DNA of 64,000 nucleotides, from NCBI GenBank assembly GCA_017961325.1, contig JAGCXM010000031.1:1-64000 (forward strand). The letters are read 5' to 3'. The DNA comes from a bacterium. Lineage in GTDB: Bacteria; UBP6; UBA1177. This document shows positions 63,075-64,000 of the stretch, piece by piece (within the stretch, counting starts at the first letter, position 1; each line of letters begins with the position of its first letter). Both the position numbers and the translations under genes were made by a program. Below the pieces are notes generated by a model. That model made no database searches. It was given only the letters and a program-made list of their open reading frames with translations, and was not told where the DNA came from.

Positions 63075-63086
63075 AGAGGTGAAAAA

Positions 63087-63947
63087 ATGGGAATCTACGA
63101 TCACAGTGTCGAAGTCGCAAGAAGAACGATGGTTTTGTTCTTTGTTGTTGATTGTTCTGGAAGTATGTCTGGTGCCAAAATAGGAACAGTAAATTCTGCA
63201 ATAGAAGAAATTGTTCCTGAATTGAGAGATACTTCGGAAAATAATGCTGATGCACAGATAAAAATCGCGACTCTTGCCTTTTCCACTGGAGCAGAATGGA
63301 TTAATCCGCCGATAGCAGCCGAAAATTTTAATTGGACATATCTTGATGCATGTGGTGTTACTGATTTAGGCGAAGCATGCAATCAGCTTAATGAAAAACT
63401 CTCTAAAAACGCTTTTATGGGTGAAGCAAGAGGTTCTTTTGCTCCGGCAATTTTTCTTCTCTCTGATGGAGAGCCAACTGATGATTACAAACACGGACTT
63501 GAAAAATTAAAGAAGAACAATTGGTTTAAAAAAGCAATAAAGGTTGCGATTGCAATAGGAAATGATGCAAATAAAAGCGTTCTTGCCGATTTTACAGGAA
63601 GTTCAGAATCGGTAATAACTGTCCATTCTCCTGAAGCTTTGAAAAAATGGATAAAATTTGTAAGTGTAAGATCCTCTGAAATAGGAAGTAAAAGTTCCTC
63701 AACCAGAACTGAATCGCATAGTAGTTCGTCTACAAGAAGTGCAGATGCTGGATTGTCAGACGGCCTAACTAGTTCAGGTGTAACAGATAGTCAGTTGAAT
63801 TCCGTTAAAGCGCAAAATTCGGTAGATAGTTTTAATTGGTCTGACTGGGATAATATCGAAAATAAAAATGACGCTTTGACCGATGCAATTAAGAATGAAA
63901 TGGAGACGAATCCTGACATGAAAGATGATGCTTGGGGCGAATGGTAG
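63087..63947 (+). CDS. TerY-like VWA-domain protein
   Basis: This 286-residue protein has a VWA domain (about 14-200) with an intact MIDAS D-C-S-G-S-M-S (22-28), a downstream Thr (GVTDLGEA) and LLSDGEPTDD. This is the TerY type, which is thought to bridge proteins in Ter complexes. A Ser/Thr-rich linker (about 205-235) leads to an acidic Trp-containing tail (FNWSDWDNI; DDAWGEW end). The linker is a candidate target for the neighbouring kinase. Starts 12 nt after the kinase stop; SD AAAGAGGTG. Confidence 0.88.
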   Translation: MGIYDHSVEVARRTMVLFFVVDCSGSMSGAKIGTVNSAIEEIVPELRDTSENNADAQIKIATLAFSTGAEWINPPIAAENFNWTYLDACGVTDLGEACNQLNEKLSKNAFMGEARGSFAPAIFLLSDGEPTDDYKHGLEKLKKNNWFKKAIKVAIAIGNDANKSVLADFTGSSESVITVHSPEALKKWIKFVSVRSSEIGSKSSSTRTESHSSSSTRSADAGLSDGLTSSGVTDSQLNSVKAQNSVDSFNWSDWDNIENKNDALTDAIKNEMETNPDMKDDAWGEW

Positions 63948-63956
63948 GAGTCTGTA

Positions 63957-64000
63957 ATGGTTAAAGTGAATATTTCAAGGGAAGCTACGGTTATTGTTGC
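63957..64000 (+). CDS. 5' end of the next gene in the TerY operon, cut by the edge
   Basis: ATG 63957 has AGGAG six bases upstream and opens a frame (MVKVNISREATVIV) that continues out of the window. It lies 9 nt after the VWA stop, so it belongs to the same operon. In comparable clusters a PP2C phosphatase or another TerD/VWA protein would be expected, but these 14 residues do not decide it. Confidence 0.6.
   Translation, partial: MVKVNISREATVIV

Noticed and set aside
61192-64000. A classical tellurite-resistance operon (terZABCDE)
   Set aside because: TerC and the other core ter genes are absent in the visible part; the kinase and VWA content fits a signalling triad better.

Overview
The window reads as a chromosomal segment of a Gram-negative, probably fermentative bacterium. 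Envelope genes (LapA/LapB homologues, a LamB-type porin, many lipobox proteins, PilF-like and MshEN-domain proteins) point to an outer membrane, and ackA plus pta point to acetate formation from acetyl-CoA. Cys-rich Dickkopf-like lipoproteins, a lipoprotein with thrombospondin-3-like Asp repeats and a VWA domain, and a large secreted protein ending in a Cys/transmembrane/Lys tail like MYXO-CTERM together suggest a myxobacterial or 'deltaproteobacterial' relative. This placement is inference; there is no rRNA here. Promoters conform to a sigma-70 consensus, most often with a 16-bp spacer, and Shine-Dalgarno sites are usually clear.

Layout. (1) 1-10,400 is an AT-rich accessory island. It holds a single-chain restriction-modification enzyme, a 1475-residue STAND NTPase with an N-terminal Mrr-like nuclease (Avs-like), an AAA/DUF4143 ATPase, and a type III toxin-antitoxin locus (ToxN-like toxin plus a candidate antitoxin RNA that appears to be one pseudoknot unit). 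Two 93-bp direct repeats bracket the ATPase and toxin cassette. (2) 10,500-60,000 is core chromosome: pyrE, ackA, priA, dksA, clpB, xseA, cvpA, tRNA-Phe, nadE, ansA, era, lapA/lapB, a porin, a BtuF-like lipoprotein, gltX, ileS, ubiA-like, rimO, an HD-GYP protein, mrdA/mreD, tRNA-Arg, a LysM-M23 endopeptidase, an acyl-CoA synthetase, a GT-C type membrane protein, purA, rsfS, rlmH, an aspartate aminotransferase gene and pta. A LexA/S24-type repressor with a substituted nucleophile sits among them. (3) 60,000-64,000 is a second accessory region: an XRE regulator with a near-perfect promoter, a DUF1566 protein, and a TerD / zinc-ribbon kinase / TerY (VWA) operon that runs off the right edge.

The most interesting parts are the left island, with its minimal antitoxin RNA and repeat-bracketed cassette, and the right-hand TerD-kinase-VWA operon, which matches the gene set of the predicted 'TerY-P triad' but is linked here to an unusual kinase and an unidentified following gene. 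In between are ordinary housekeeping operons with many translational couplings (GTGA, ATGA and TGATG overlaps) and one tRNA whose 5' end overlaps the stop codon of the preceding protein gene.
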